From Tolypothrix tenuis PCC 7101 (GTDB lineage: Bacteria > Cyanobacteriota > Cyanobacteriia > Cyanobacteriales > Nostocaceae): a stretch of 64,000 nucleotides of DNA. The stretch covers positions 2,291,977 to 2,355,976 of the forward strand of contig NZ_AP018248.1 in NCBI RefSeq assembly GCF_002368295.1. Reading direction: 5' to 3'. A program made the position numbers and the translations under genes. The notes beneath the pieces are model-generated. The model did no database searches and was not told the origin of the DNA. It was given only the letters and a program-made list of their open reading frames with translations. Shown piece after piece: positions 9,799-18,381 of the stretch (the first letter of the stretch is position 1; the number at the start of each line of letters is the position of its first letter).

Positions 9799-10584
9799 AT
9801 GGAAGCAGCAATAAGTATTAGTGCATCACTAGTTCTTTATAAAAATGATAGTGATATGGTTAACCGTGTGATAATGTCCACTATCAACACACCTCTAGAT
9901 ATAAAATTGTGTGTGATTGATAATTCACCTGATCCTAATTTAAAAACATTATTTACGAATATAGAGCAAGTTGATTATCATTATAATGATGCCAATAATA
10001 TTGGCTTTGGTAAAGCACATAATTTAGCGCTTTCTAAATGTAGAATGGCTGACTACCATCTTGTACTTAATCCAGACATATACTTTGACAAAAATGTTAT
10101 ACCAGAACTAATAAATTATTTAGAAAATCATCAGGAAGTTGGTCTAATTCAACCCAAAATATTGTTTCCTAATGGTGAAATACAATATCTTTGTAAGCGT
10201 TATCCAAGAATGTTTGCATTGTTCGCTAGGCGTTTTATTCCTCAATCATTACACTTCCTGATAAAAGCTTATTTAGACTGGTATGAAATGCGGGACATGG
10301 GCTACGATCAGGTAGCAGATGTTTTGTATTTATCCGGGTGCTTTATGCTTTTTCGTAGAAAGTATCTAGATGAAATTGGATACTTTGACGAAAATATATT
10401 TATGTATCTTGAGGATGCAGATATAACTTTAAGAATGGCTGAAAAATATAAAACAGTATTTTATCCTCATGTACATATTTTTCACCATTGGGCTAGAGGC
10501 TCATATAAATCAATTAATCTCGCAATAATTAATATTCTGTCAGCTATTTATTTTTTCAACAAACATGGATGGAAAATTTTCTAG
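9799..10584 (+). CDS. Glycosyltransferase family 2, rhamnosyltransferase-like
   Basis: A GT2 enzyme with the WbbL/rhamnosyltransferase-like layout: SLVLYKND, CVIDNSPD, NNIGFGKAHNLAL, a DxD-equivalent in LVLNPDIYF, and YLSGCFMLFRRKYLDEIGYFDENIFMYLEDADITLR. The last block is the characteristic acceptor/catalytic segment of this branch. It is the last gene of the plus-strand cluster and is followed by a convergent TPR gene. Rhamnose specificity is an inference from family resemblance only. Confidence 0.85.
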   Translation: MEAAISISASLVLYKNDSDMVNRVIMSTINTPLDIKLCVIDNSPDPNLKTLFTNIEQVDYHYNDANNIGFGKAHNLALSKCRMADYHLVLNPDIYFDKNVIPELINYLENHQEVGLIQPKILFPNGEIQYLCKRYPRMFALFARRFIPQSLHFLIKAYLDWYEMRDMGYDQVADVLYLSGCFMLFRRKYLDEIGYFDENIFMYLEDADITLRMAEKYKTVFYPHVHIFHHWARGSYKSINLAIINILSAIYFFNKHGWKIF

Positions 10585-10587
10585 AAC

Positions 10588-10604
10588 ACTTGCTTAAAGC
10601 AAGT
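10588..10604. terminator. Short hairpin at the convergent 3' ends
   Basis: Near-perfect palindrome ACTTGCTT-A-AAGCAAGT just after the last glycosyltransferase stop and before the convergent TPR gene. It has no U-run, so it is only a possible bidirectional 3'-end signal. Confidence 0.3.
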
Positions 10605-10676
10605 ATTTCAGTTGATGCTTATTCTGAACTCAAAAAGTTAGAAAATTATCAACGAGAGATGATAGTACTATCGCTT

Positions 10677-11396
10677 TTAAGACACACCAGGGTTATCGGA
10701 ATTTTGGATTTTTTGCAAAATTTGTTCAACTTGGGAAGCTTTTTCCTTTCTATTTTGCGACTTGAAAATATTTATAGCCTTTTTGAGAGAAGTTAAAGCT
10801 TCATCGCGTTTATTTGTTTGCCATAATGCTAGTGCTAAATTTGTTAATGCATCGGCATAATCAGAATTGATTTCCAAAGCTTTGCGATATTCGCTCATAG
10901 CCTCATCCCAACGGCTTTGGCTAGCATAAACAATACCGATCGCATTATAAGCTAGGGCATATTTGGGTTTGAGGCGGATGGTTTCTTGGTAAGAGGTGAT
11001 TGCTTCCTCTAGCTTTTCCTGTCGAAATAGTACATTTCCCAGTTGATAGTGACCAAATGCGTCTTCGGGGAATCTTTTGATAAATTTACGTAAACTTTCC
11101 TCTGCTCCTTTAAAATCACCTTGACTGTATTGAGCATTGGCTTGTTGAATAAACTGCGATCGCTCTTGCAGAAGTGAGTCTTGCTGTAACTGTGCGATTT
11201 TTGGCTCTGTAATGTTGATGTTGGGCTGTGGAGTTAATCTTTCAGCAGACTGTTCTGGGGAATGAAAAGAATTTTGCCATGTTACCGCTAACACTGATGG
11301 CGCGCTAATAATTGTCGTTATCATGCTCAGTGTTAAGTAACTAAGAGGTTGAACACATACTGTTTTAAGTTGGTTGTTCAGCGTCATCGTCCTCAA
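10677..11396 (-). CDS. Secreted or periplasmic TPR protein
   Basis: The N-terminus has a hydrophobic signal sequence ending around SAPSVLA. About four tetratricopeptide repeats follow (residues 78-225), with the pattern AIGIVYASQSRWDEAMSEYRKALEINSDYADAL. TPRs mediate protein-protein contacts, and no enzymatic domain is seen. It is convergent with the polysaccharide cluster and has its own promoter region upstream. A specific partner cannot be named. Confidence 0.85.
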   Translation of the reverse strand: MRTMTLNNQLKTVCVQPLSYLTLSMITTIISAPSVLAVTWQNSFHSPEQSAERLTPQPNINITEPKIAQLQQDSLLQERSQFIQQANAQYSQGDFKGAEESLRKFIKRFPEDAFGHYQLGNVLFRQEKLEEAITSYQETIRLKPKYALAYNAIGIVYASQSRWDEAMSEYRKALEINSDYADALTNLALALWQTNKRDEALTSLKKAINIFKSQNRKEKASQVEQILQKIQNSDNPGVS

Positions 11397-12008
11397 TCCC
11401 TTAAGAGTGTTCTGATCCCTATAATAAATTGAGGTGCGTTAACAAATCTACAAACGCACCTCAGTTATTTGTCTGTAATTGGGTGTTAAATGTTCCTGGT
11501 AAGGTCAAGGATCAAGGCAAACTAACACAGTTGAGAGGATTATCAGTGAATTAACTGGTACTTGAGAGTTAAAAGCCACATGAACCTCAGCGTTGAGGCT
11601 GGCTGAAGCTGTAACATCTCCTTTAAAGAGGAAATGAGGAAATTTATGTAGTATACAAAATAGTTTATATGGCTTCCCATATTGGTGAGGTACAGCATTA
11701 AAAATTAACCGCAGATGGAAGAGGATAAACGCAGCGAAAAGTTTGCGCGTCCGGGTCTCCCGGCGCAAAACTTTTCAAGACAGATAAACGCCGATAAATT
11801 TGTACTTCACTAGAATAGAAAATGCTATAAATAATTATATTGATTAACTATTGTCTACTTAGTTAATCTAATGTTGTATAGAGTATATTTGAAATTCTAT
11901 ATTATTTTTTCAGCATTTCTACACATAAGATTACTTATAATTATCTAGATATCAAACAAGTGAAAATACTTGTGTAAATCCGACATTTTGCAAGGAGATA
12001 ATACAGTT
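11397..12008. other. Gene-free stretch with two inverted repeats
   Basis: No coding sequence is credible here. An inverted repeat with 11-bp arms (TGAGGTGCGTT / AACGCACCTCA) lies at 11430-11463. A second dispersed-repeat-like hairpin lies at 11736-11776, with arms GAAAAGTTTGCGC / GCGCAAAACTTTTC around a GC-rich core. The part after 11800 is AT-rich and likely contains the promoter of the BON-domain gene. Confidence 0.6.
11736..11776. repeat. Hairpin repeat with GCGCAAAACTTTTC arms
   Basis: Inverted repeat with 13-14 bp arms around CCGGGTCTCCCG. The direct flanks are similar (GATAAACGC...GATAAACGC), which suggests a small mobile repeat that inserted with a short target duplication. It overlaps no gene. 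Confidence 0.55.
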
Positions 12009-12359
12009 ATGGGTTGGTTACAAAGACTCTTTGGTATGGAAAAACCAGAAGATGCTCAAGTGAACCCTGAGCCAACTTTAGTGGCTGAGAACTCTTCTGA
12101 AGGCGAAAGCATTCCGCTTGAGCGAGTGGGACTCAATGGGGAATATGATCAAAGTGGTTTAGCAAAAAGAGTTGCGTTGGCGTTTGACGAAGATTCTCGC
12201 TTTGATGACATTAATACAATTTATGTTGCTCAGTTAGGCAGTACAGTAGTTTTAAAAGGAAAAGTACCAGATCAAGACATTTTAAGTCAATTGGTAGAGA
12301 TTGCTGGTGGAGTTAGTGGTGCTACCGATGTTGTGACTGATGAAGTAGCAGTTGGCTAG
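12009..12359 (+). CDS. BON-domain protein
   Basis: A 116-aa protein starting MGWLQRLFGMEKPED. A strong AGGAG lies 12 bases upstream of the chosen ATG, which rules out the longer upstream reading. The C-terminal two thirds (about 45-115) form one BON domain, with the pattern VALAFDEDSRFDDINTIYVAQLGSTVVLKGKVPDQDILSQLVEIAGGVSGATDV (key features: the central VVLKG strand and the closing GV..V). BON domains bind membranes or phospholipids. It has no signal peptide, so it is probably cytoplasmic or thylakoid-associated. Confidence 0.85.
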   Translation: MGWLQRLFGMEKPEDAQVNPEPTLVAENSSEGESIPLERVGLNGEYDQSGLAKRVALAFDEDSRFDDINTIYVAQLGSTVVLKGKVPDQDILSQLVEIAGGVSGATDVVTDEVAVG

Positions 12360-12469
12360 TATTGTTTGTTTCGCAAATTTTAGGTTTTAAATTTTGGATT
12401 GAAGAATTAAACAATTTAAAATTTAAAATCTAAAATTGATTAGCTATTTTTATGAGGAGCAGACTGTCA

Positions 12470-12862
12470 ATGAAAACTCAAATCTCGGCTCGTCAATTTG
12501 GGATTGGGCTAACTTTATTAACTGTTTTAATGCTAGCAAGTTGTGGTCAAAAGCCGGAAGAATCTGCTAGCAGCAATACTGAAAATCCTACTGCTGTTTC
12601 TCAAACGAAACCTACGGCTAAGAGTGCAACTGCAACATCTACAAATCAAACTGTAATTCCCGCAGAAGCTCAAAAACTAGGTGTGAAGCCTGAAGGGGAA
12701 ACTGCTTGTCCTAGTAATGCACCAATTAAAGGAAAGATTACCAAAAAGCGAGGCAATATCTACCACGTTGCAAAATCGCCTGATTATGCGAAAGTTAAAC
12801 CTGAAATCTGCTTTAAAGATACAGCAACAGCAGAAAAAGCTGGTTTTTCTGCGCCTAAATAG
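12470..12862 (+). CDS. Small lipoprotein
   Basis: The protein is about 130 aa. The signal peptide ends in a lipobox (LMLASC), followed by a Ser/Thr/Ala-rich linker and a C-terminal domain with two cysteines (ETACPSNAPIKGK, KPEICFKDTATAEKAGF). The C-terminal part resembles the short sunset-type or Ada-like zinc-free motif seen in nuclease-associated cyanobacterial lipoproteins, but I cannot assign a function. The ATG at 12470 follows GAGGAG at 12453-12458. A strong terminator follows the gene. Confidence 0.75.
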   Translation: MKTQISARQFGIGLTLLTVLMLASCGQKPEESASSNTENPTAVSQTKPTAKSATATSTNQTVIPAEAQKLGVKPEGETACPSNAPIKGKITKKRGNIYHVAKSPDYAKVKPEICFKDTATAEKAGFSAPK

Positions 12863-12890
12863 GTAGCTTGTTAAGATGATTTAGTAATTT

Positions 12891-12917
12891 AGCCCGCCTT
12901 TGCGGGCTGAGTTTTTT
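12891..12917 (+). terminator. Rho-independent terminator
   Basis: Stem AGCCCGC / GCGGGCT with a CTTT loop, followed by GAGTTTTTT. It ends the lipoprotein transcript 29 bp past its stop and separates it from the convergent hydroquinone reductase gene. Confidence 0.85.
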
Positions 12918-12924
12918 GAGTAGA

Positions 12925-13893
12925 TCAAACAGGGATACGATCGCGGTTATGTGGGGTATCAAAATCAATCAACGGCCCTTTGGGTACAATGCGCGTGGGG
13001 TTAACCTTGGGATGACTACGGTAATAATGCCGTTTAATATGGTCTAAATTGCAAGTTTCTTTAACGCCTGGTATTTGGTAAAGTTCTTTGAGATAATTCC
13101 ACAGATTAGGATATTCCACAATTCGCCGTAAGTTGCATTTGAAATGCACATAATAAACAGCATCAAAGCGAAATAGGGTAGTAAACATACACCAGTCAGC
13201 TTCAGTAATTCTATCGCCGCAGAGATAGCGTTGTTTGTCTAATACTTGTTCCCAGTAATCGAGTGCTGCAAATAATTCTGTTACCGCTTCATCATAAGCT
13301 GATTGAGTAGTGGCAAATCCCGCCCGGTAAACACCATTATTTATGGGTTGATAAATTTTATCAATGGTTTCGTCAATTACTTTTTGCAAATCTTGCGGAT
13401 AAAAGTCAACATCAGCTTTGGCAAAATCATTGAATTCTGTATCAAACATCCGAATGATTTCGCGAGATTCATTATTGACGATGGTCTTTTCTTTGATATC
13501 CCATAAAACTGGAACTGTTACCCTACCACTATAGTTGGGATCGGCTTTTAGATAAATTTGCCATAGATAGTTAGCGTTATTCACTGTATCGGGAATTGCT
13601 CCCGACTCATCATTAAATTCCCAGCTATTTTGAGCAATTTCCGCAGCAACTACCGATAAACTAATTACATCTGTTAATCCTTTTAACTGACGGAGAATTG
13701 CAGTGCGACAAGCCCAAGGACAAGCCCAAGAAATATATAAATGATATCGCCCTGGTTCAGCTTTAAATCCACTCGAACCATCGGCTGTAATTTTATTGCG
13801 AAAAGTGGTTGATGGGCGGATAAATTTCCCTTGGGAATCTTCCTGATCTCGTTCCGACACCCACTTACCATCTTTGAGTATTCCCAAACCCAT
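12925..13893 (-). CDS. Glutathionyl-hydroquinone reductase (ECM4/YqjG/PcpF family)
   Basis: This xi-class glutathione transferase would reduce glutathionyl-hydroquinones using its catalytic cysteine. The signature CPWA lies at about residues 58-61 in YISWACPWACRTAI. The family blocks PVLWDIKEKTIVNNESREIIRMF and the C-terminal alpha domain (DYWEQVLDKQRYLCG..TEADWCMFTTLFRFD) follow. I chose the ATG at 13893 because AGGAGA lies a few bases upstream; this gives 322 aa, the normal family length. It is convergent with the lipoprotein gene. Confidence 0.92.
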   Translation of the reverse strand: MGLGILKDGKWVSERDQEDSQGKFIRPSTTFRNKITADGSSGFKAEPGRYHLYISWACPWACRTAILRQLKGLTDVISLSVVAAEIAQNSWEFNDESGAIPDTVNNANYLWQIYLKADPNYSGRVTVPVLWDIKEKTIVNNESREIIRMFDTEFNDFAKADVDFYPQDLQKVIDETIDKIYQPINNGVYRAGFATTQSAYDEAVTELFAALDYWEQVLDKQRYLCGDRITEADWCMFTTLFRFDAVYYVHFKCNLRRIVEYPNLWNYLKELYQIPGVKETCNLDHIKRHYYRSHPKVNPTRIVPKGPLIDFDTPHNRDRIPV

Positions 13894-14241
13894 AAGCATC
13901 TCCTGATAACAATTTTGGATTTTCGATTCAGGCTTTTGCAGAAATCTCAAATAAAATTAAAACTTATTTATTAAATAAAAGTTAAATGAAAGTAAGGGTT
14001 TTGAAGCAAAATTCTATTATGTGCCCTAATGTACAACTTGAATGCGCTGTTTTAGGCTTATTAAAGACTTTTTCTAATTATAGGAATCCGGTTTGATTTC
14101 TGAAAAATTTCAGCTTTGGCACTGATGCGTTACGCTATCGCTAACGCATCCTACGCGAACTTTAAAAATCAAATATTTTAATTGAGTACCAGTCATTAGC
14201 AAATGACTAATGACTAATGACGAATGACGAATGACTAATGA
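13894..14241. other. Gene-free spacer with hairpin and tandem repeats
   Basis: It contains one copy of the GATGCGTTA hairpin family (14124-14150) and a heptanucleotide tandem array of the GACTAAT type (about 14203-14243). The array runs directly into the gatC stop codon. No gene is seen. Confidence 0.7.
14124..14150. repeat. GATGCGTTA hairpin repeat, copy 1
   Basis: Arms GATGCGTTA(C/G)CG / CGCTAACGCATC form a near-perfect stem. Five relatives occur in this window (39279, 43046, 43147, 56259, 60004). Confidence 0.75.
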
Positions 14242-14243
14242 CT
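14203..14243. repeat. Heptanucleotide tandem repeat (STRR type)
   Basis: About six units of GACTAAT or GACGAAT. Such short tandem repeats are known from heterocystous cyanobacteria. The array abuts the gatC stop codon. Confidence 0.75.
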
Positions 14244-14532
14244 ACTCAGCATTCAGAATTTTTGGTACTTTAAAAAATTCTCCTTCTTGTTCTGGCGCAC
14301 AGCTGAGGATGGCTTCTCGGTCAGGATAGGGTTGTAATTCATCCTCTCTTGTCACATTGCTGACATCAATAGCCCTGGTTGTAGGGGGTACATTACTGAC
14401 ATCGAGTTCACTTAACTGCTCTATGTAATCTAGAATACTTCCTAGTTGGGTAGTAAATTGCTCCTCCTCTTGGGAGGTTAATTCTAAACGAGCAAGCAAG
14501 GCTACTTTATGGACTAATTCACGATCAATCAT
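14242..14532 (-). CDS. gatC: Asp-tRNA(Asn)/Glu-tRNA(Gln) amidotransferase subunit C
   Basis: The small stabilising subunit of GatCAB, which converts Glu-tRNA(Gln) to Gln-tRNA(Gln). The sequence MIDRELVHKVALLARLELTSQEEEQFTTQL..ILDYIEQLSELDV...T......REDE is the GatC family pattern, ending with APEQEGEFFKVPKIL. The length (96 aa) is normal. I chose MIDRE as the start; an in-frame ATG six codons upstream (14550) is possible. gatA and gatB are not in this window. Confidence 0.95.
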   Translation of the reverse strand: MIDRELVHKVALLARLELTSQEEEQFTTQLGSILDYIEQLSELDVSNVPPTTRAIDVSNVTREDELQPYPDREAILSCAPEQEGEFFKVPKILNAE

Positions 14533-14610
14533 TATTGTGTCAAAGGTCAAAGGTTTAAAGGGTCAAAAGTCAAGAGTCAAAATTCAAAACTATCGACTCT
14601 TGACTCTGGG

Positions 14611-15132
14611 CTAAAAGAATACGTCAATTTGCGATCGCCCAGTGGTTTTCAGCCAGTTCTGAGCTTCAATATAGTTATTGGGAGCCATACGAATGGCGCG
14701 AATCCAATAGTCGGCGGCTTGGTCAAACAAAGCTTCGCCACCATCATTATCCCCAGCTTCTTTGGCTTTTTCGCCTTGGTAATGATAAATTACGGCGATG
14801 TTGTTTAAGGCTTGGGGGAGGCGTGGGTTTAACTCAATTGCCTGATGGTACAATTCTAAAGCTTTGTCATGGTCGCCGTTGCTGGCATAGATTAAGCCCA
14901 TATTGTAGAGGATGTAGCCGCGATCGTTGGTATCTTCCTCTAATGTGAGTGCTTCTTCATAGTATTCTAAGGCTTCAGCATATTCGCCTTCTGCTTGGGC
15001 CGACATGCCATCTCGATAATAAACAAACGCTTCTTTAGCTTTTTTGTTAGTTGGCAGTATCTTGAGAATGATATCTGCCATGACTGTAAAGGATTTGTCA
15101 ATAAAGTTATCGTTTTTCTGGGTTCTTGGCAT
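14611..15132 (-). CDS. ycf3: Photosystem I assembly protein Ycf3
   Basis: A 173-aa TPR protein, the exact usual length for Ycf3. It starts MPRTQKNDNFIDKSFTVMAD and has three TPR units (YYRDGMSAQAEGEYAEALEYYEEAL, GYILYNMGLIYASNGDHDKALELYHQAI, and a third with the YHYQGEKA insertion). It acts at the thylakoid membrane as a chaperone that brings PsaA/PsaB and later subunits together. It is upstream of gatC on the same strand, with 78 bp between them. Confidence 0.96.
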   Translation of the reverse strand: MPRTQKNDNFIDKSFTVMADIILKILPTNKKAKEAFVYYRDGMSAQAEGEYAEALEYYEEALTLEEDTNDRGYILYNMGLIYASNGDHDKALELYHQAIELNPRLPQALNNIAVIYHYQGEKAKEAGDNDGGEALFDQAADYWIRAIRMAPNNYIEAQNWLKTTGRSQIDVFF

Positions 15133-15351
15133 ATTTGCCTCTGTGAGATTGCAGCTATTGGCGTGAACAATGCCCGGAGAGTTTGTTTAGCCGTTGTTGA
15201 GACGCGATAATAATTTTCTACGTCTTGTGGGCATAGACGAACACCCTTATTTTCCCTCTAAAGCCAACCAGATGAAAGGGGGGAGGCGCGAATTATGTCC
15301 ACGTGGTAATTTTGCCATCCGTATAGTTAATAACTAATTTAACTAAATTTG

Positions 15352-16035
15352 TCAGGTATTGTTGTCGTTGATTGGCACAACACAGTCTGGACTGTTGTGC
15401 TGAGGTTTATTGACTAAGGTGCTAACTGGGTAGCTAGTCATTGACGCGGCTGGATAAGGACGTAATAGCGGTTCTAGTACTTCAGGGCTTTCCAGTTGGG
15501 GATCTAACCACTGATTGTAATCTTCAGGAGCCAGAATTACGGGCATCCGGTCGTGGATGGGTTCGAGTAATTCATTCGCTGCTGTGGTCAAAATGGTACA
15601 AGAGGCTATTTCTTCTCCTGAAGCCGATTGCCATTTCTCCCACAATCCAGCAAAAGCAAAGGGTTTTTCATTTTGAAGACGAAAATAAAATGGCTGTTTT
15701 TTGTTCTGTTTTTTTTGCCATTCAAAGAAGCCATCCGCCAGCACTAAACAGCGCCGACGCTTAAACGCTGAACGAAAAGAGGGTTTTTCGGCAACAGTTT
15801 CTGCTCTAGCATTGATGAGTTTGGCCCCTATGCTGGGATCTTTTGACCATGAGGGGATTAACCCCCAACGTAACTGCTGAAATTCTCGCCGATCGCTTTC
15901 GGGTTTATGTAGTACCGTTGCTATCATTTGCGTAGGTGCAATGTTATATTGCGCTGCTAAATCGGGCACTGTTTCCAACTCAAAAGCTTGAGCTAATGCT
16001 GCGGCGGTTTGCTTTAAAGTAAATCTTCCACACAT
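15352..16035 (-). CDS. SOS response-associated peptidase, YedK/HMCES family
   Basis: It starts MCGRF, and Cys2 is the catalytic residue that forms a thiazolidine cross-link with abasic sites in single-stranded DNA. Other family marks are present: RWGLIP.W, NARAETV.EKP.F, LVLADGFFEWQ, and the conserved His in ELLEPIHDRMPVIL. The length (227 aa) is typical. It protects stalled replication forks. No operon partner is visible. Confidence 0.95.
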   Translation of the reverse strand: MCGRFTLKQTAAALAQAFELETVPDLAAQYNIAPTQMIATVLHKPESDRREFQQLRWGLIPSWSKDPSIGAKLINARAETVAEKPSFRSAFKRRRCLVLADGFFEWQKKQNKKQPFYFRLQNEKPFAFAGLWEKWQSASGEEIASCTILTTAANELLEPIHDRMPVILAPEDYNQWLDPQLESPEVLEPLLRPYPAASMTSYPVSTLVNKPQHNSPDCVVPINDNNT

Positions 16036-16238
16036 AGTTTTATTTGCGATCGCAGATTAAAATTAGACGTATAAATCCGATCAATCATCGATATTTTTTT
16101 ATTTCTTCAGATAATTCTATTTTCACTCTGATGCTGAATATAAATAAAAAAATATCCGGTTTTTTGAAAATCATTTGGTAAGATATTGTATTTTAAACCC
16201 CCCCTTCTTTCGCTCATATTCCCTATTATATTTTTGGC

Positions 16239-16850
16239 ATGGAAACATTGCGGCTGTACGATTTTTTACCTTCAGGTAATGGCTATAAGATTCGTCTTCT
16301 CTTGACGCAAATCGGTATGCCATTTGAGAGAATTGAACTCAACATCACTAAAGGCGAGACTCGAACACCCGAATTTTTGAGTAAAAATCCTAACGGTAAA
16401 ATTCCCCTTTTGGAGATTGAACCAGGGAAATATTTAGCAGAATCAAATGCTATCTTGCTGTATTTAAGTGAAGGCACAGAATTTCTACCTTATGATAGGT
16501 TTCTGCGCGCTCAGGTACTGCAATGGTTATTTTTTGAACAAAATAGCCATGAACCTTTTATCGCCACATCAAGATTTTTAATCTCTATTTTAGGCAAGCC
16601 TGAAAAACACCAAGAAACGATGAAATCTAGGCTTGATAAGGGTTACGCTGCCTTGAAAGTGATGGAAAATCATTTAAGCGATCGCAGCTTTTTTGTGGGC
16701 GATCGCTATACTATTGCTGATATTGCTTTGTTTGCTTACACCCATGTAGCTGATGAAGGTGGTTTTGATTTAACACAATTTCCTGCTATCCAAGCTTGGA
16801 TAGAACGTGTTAAATCTCAACCTGGGTATATAACCATTCACCAAGAATGA
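16239..16850 (+). CDS. Glutathione S-transferase
   Basis: A 203-aa cytosolic GST. The N-terminal thioredoxin-like domain has LRLYDFLPSGNGYKIRLLLTQIGMPFE, the cis-Pro segment NGKIPLLEIEPGKYLAESNAIL (Glu-Ser binds the glutathione gamma-glutamyl group) and the alpha-helical C-terminal domain with DRYTIADIALFAY. The serine in the SGNGYK loop is a likely catalytic residue. The substrate is unknown. Confidence 0.92.
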   Translation: METLRLYDFLPSGNGYKIRLLLTQIGMPFERIELNITKGETRTPEFLSKNPNGKIPLLEIEPGKYLAESNAILLYLSEGTEFLPYDRFLRAQVLQWLFFEQNSHEPFIATSRFLISILGKPEKHQETMKSRLDKGYAALKVMENHLSDRSFFVGDRYTIADIALFAYTHVADEGGFDLTQFPAIQAWIERVKSQPGYITIHQE

Positions 16851-16998
16851 CAGTATGATTTTTTTACCAGTTATCAGTTAACAGAGGTTAACTTTCAATT
16901 AATCACTGTTAACTGACCACTGATTTGAAAGTGCTGAGTTCCTAGTTGTGATTGCTGAGTCAAAAATCCATTGAGACTGTCATGCATGGATTGAAATA

Positions 16999-17226
16999 CT
17001 AAGTTTCAGTGTCAATTTCTACCAACTTTTGCCGAGAAGTAGCACCAGATTTAATCCTAATATAAGATTTTGGTACATTAAATTTTTCAGCTAGTAATTT
17101 AATTAACTCTTCATTAGCTTTTCCATCTACTGGTGGAGATTTTAAATGTACATTCAAACTACCATCAGCTTGTTCTTCAATTTTTTGCTGTTTGGAATTA
17201 GGTTTTACTTTAACTTTTTTTTGCAT
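16999..17226 (-). CDS. DUF167 (YggU-like) protein
   Basis: A small 75-aa protein matching the DUF167/YggU family: VKVKPNSKQQKI..Q.DGSLNVHLKSPPVDGKANEELIKLLAEKF.V....I.I.SG..SR.K..EI. The family is conserved but its function is not firmly established. It is a single-gene unit between the GST and the arsenic operon. Confidence 0.9.
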   Translation of the reverse strand: MQKKVKVKPNSKQQKIEEQADGSLNVHLKSPPVDGKANEELIKLLAEKFNVPKSYIRIKSGATSRQKLVEIDTET

Positions 17227-17296
17227 TGCCTATTTTCTTTATTAGGTGTCGCCTAATTTTAACAAGCTGGTCATACAATTTTGGATTTTAGGTTTT

Positions 17297-17396
17297 ATAC
17301 TAGTTTGACAATAAAATGCGCCAGATGGTAGGGGCAAGGCACTGCCTTGCCCTCTAGAATATATTGATGTGTCGCAAACATTATTTGATTTGGTAT
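17297..17396. repeat. 100-bp MITE-like element, intact copy (ATACCAA family)
   Basis: The ends are inverted repeats (ATAC..GTTTGACAATAAAATGCG versus the complement of GTCGCAAACATTATTTGATTTGGTAT). The centre is a perfect palindrome GGGCAAGGCA-C-TGCCTTGCCC. A second copy (48122-48427) has the same ends and core but is split by another element, so this copy shows the pre-insertion state. Confidence 0.8.
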
Positions 17397-17421
17397 TCGA
17401 TTTTAGATTAACTCCATAGAT

Positions 17422-17826
17422 TCAAACTGTTGCACAAAGAGTCTCAATTAAATTCACAACTCTTTGCTTGACTTCATCGCGAACGCGGCGAAAGGTAGCA
17501 ATTGATTCGCCTTCGGGATCGTCAAGATGCCAATCTTCAAAGACTTCGCGTAATACCCACTCTTGCGGTAAGTTTACGCCACAACCACATAAAGAAATTA
17601 CAGCATCATAATCTTGGGGATTGAAGTCACTTAAAGCTTGAGAAGTTTGATGGCTGATATCAATTCCAATTTCTGACATTACTTCTATAGTCACGGGATC
17701 TACCTCACTGGCGGCTAAACCGGAACTAGAGACAAGAATTTTTCCTTCTCCGAAAGTGCGTGCAAAACCCTCTGCCATTTGGGAACGACGGGAATTCTTT
17801 TTGCAAACAAACATTACGCGTTTCAT
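17422..17826 (-). CDS. arsC: Arsenate reductase (LMW-phosphatase fold, Synechocystis type)
   Basis: It reduces As(V) to As(III). The P-loop C-x5-R is CKKNSRR (Cys8-Arg14). The cysteines Cys80 and Cys82 lie in SLCGCG, the same spacing as in the glutathione/glutaredoxin-dependent ArsC of Synechocystis. The acid loop DWHLDDPEGE is present. Length is 134 aa. It is the last gene of the arsR-acr3-arsI-arsC order on the minus strand and feeds arsenite to the Acr3 pump. Confidence 0.94.
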   Translation of the reverse strand: MKRVMFVCKKNSRRSQMAEGFARTFGEGKILVSSSGLAASEVDPVTIEVMSEIGIDISHQTSQALSDFNPQDYDAVISLCGCGVNLPQEWVLREVFEDWHLDDPEGESIATFRRVRDEVKQRVVNLIETLCATV

Positions 17827-17859
17827 GATATTTCTGCTTATTCTTTGTTAACAAAAGGT

Positions 17860-17882
17860 AGAGCAGCAAAAATTGCTGCTCT
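17860..17882. other. Intercistronic hairpin between arsI and arsC
   Basis: Perfect 10-bp stem AGAGCAGCAA / TTGCTGCTCT with a 3-base loop in the 88-bp gap. On the minus strand it has no clean U-run downstream, so it more likely stabilises or processes the mRNA than terminates it fully. It could lower arsC expression relative to arsI. Confidence 0.6.
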
Positions 17883-17914
17883 AAAATTTTTATCTATGCA
17901 TAGCGATCGCTTTT

Positions 17915-18370
17915 TTACGCGCAACAAGGCTTTTGCAAACTTGGTGCTACTTCTGAAGAGTTAGCATTAGCTTTAAGATTCTCCTCTGGTGCTGTATCTG
18001 CTACCTTCACTACAAATACTTCCCAGCGATTACCATCGGGATCGGTTACCCATACCTTATCTTGCAAAGCATAGCAGCAGTTAGTATCCTCTTCGGTAAA
18101 TAATGCTAGTCCAGCTTCCGTAAATCGTTGGATTGCAGCTTCTACGGCTTGTGTAGTTTCTACCTGCACACCTAAATGAGATAATGCACCGCCTGATTGC
18201 ACACTATCAGTTAGGTTCAATGTCAGGTTTAAGGCTGGGTTGGGAATATCGAATTTAGCGTAGTCAGGTTTATATTTCACGGGTTCTACGCCAAACATCG
18301 CTCGGTAAAATTCTACTGATTTTTCAATATTAGTAACGTTCAAAGCCACGTGAGTTTTGAGAACTGACAT
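17915..18370 (-). CDS. arsI: ArsI-type C-As lyase (VOC family)
   Basis: A vicinal-oxygen-chelate dioxygenase that cleaves the C-As bond of trivalent organoarsenicals. Likely metal ligands are His7 (KTHVAL), His65 (LSHLGV) and Glu117 (RWEVF). The substrate-binding vicinal cysteine pair is Cys98-Cys99 in DTNCCYALQDKVW. An additional C-terminal CC (PCCA) is common in the family. It lies 11 bp from acr3 on the same strand. CadI-like proteins share the fold, but the operon context favours ArsI. Confidence 0.92.
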   Translation of the reverse strand: MSVLKTHVALNVTNIEKSVEFYRAMFGVEPVKYKPDYAKFDIPNPALNLTLNLTDSVQSGGALSHLGVQVETTQAVEAAIQRFTEAGLALFTEEDTNCCYALQDKVWVTDPDGNRWEVFVVKVADTAPEENLKANANSSEVAPSLQKPCCA

Positions 18371-18381
18371 AAATTTACTCC

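Noticed and set aside
483..10584. Heterocyst envelope polysaccharide (hep) locus
   Set aside because: No hepA-, hepB- or hepC-specific gene or heterocyst promoter is evident, so a general exopolysaccharide cluster is the safer call.
10569..10796. 75-codon plus-strand frame at the end of the polysaccharide cluster
   Set aside because: It overlaps both the last glycosyltransferase and the well-supported convergent TPR gene, and most of it is the TPR gene's antisense.
11505..11768. 87-codon minus-strand frame
   Set aside because: It runs through a dispersed hairpin repeat, has no ribosome-binding site and no recognisable features.
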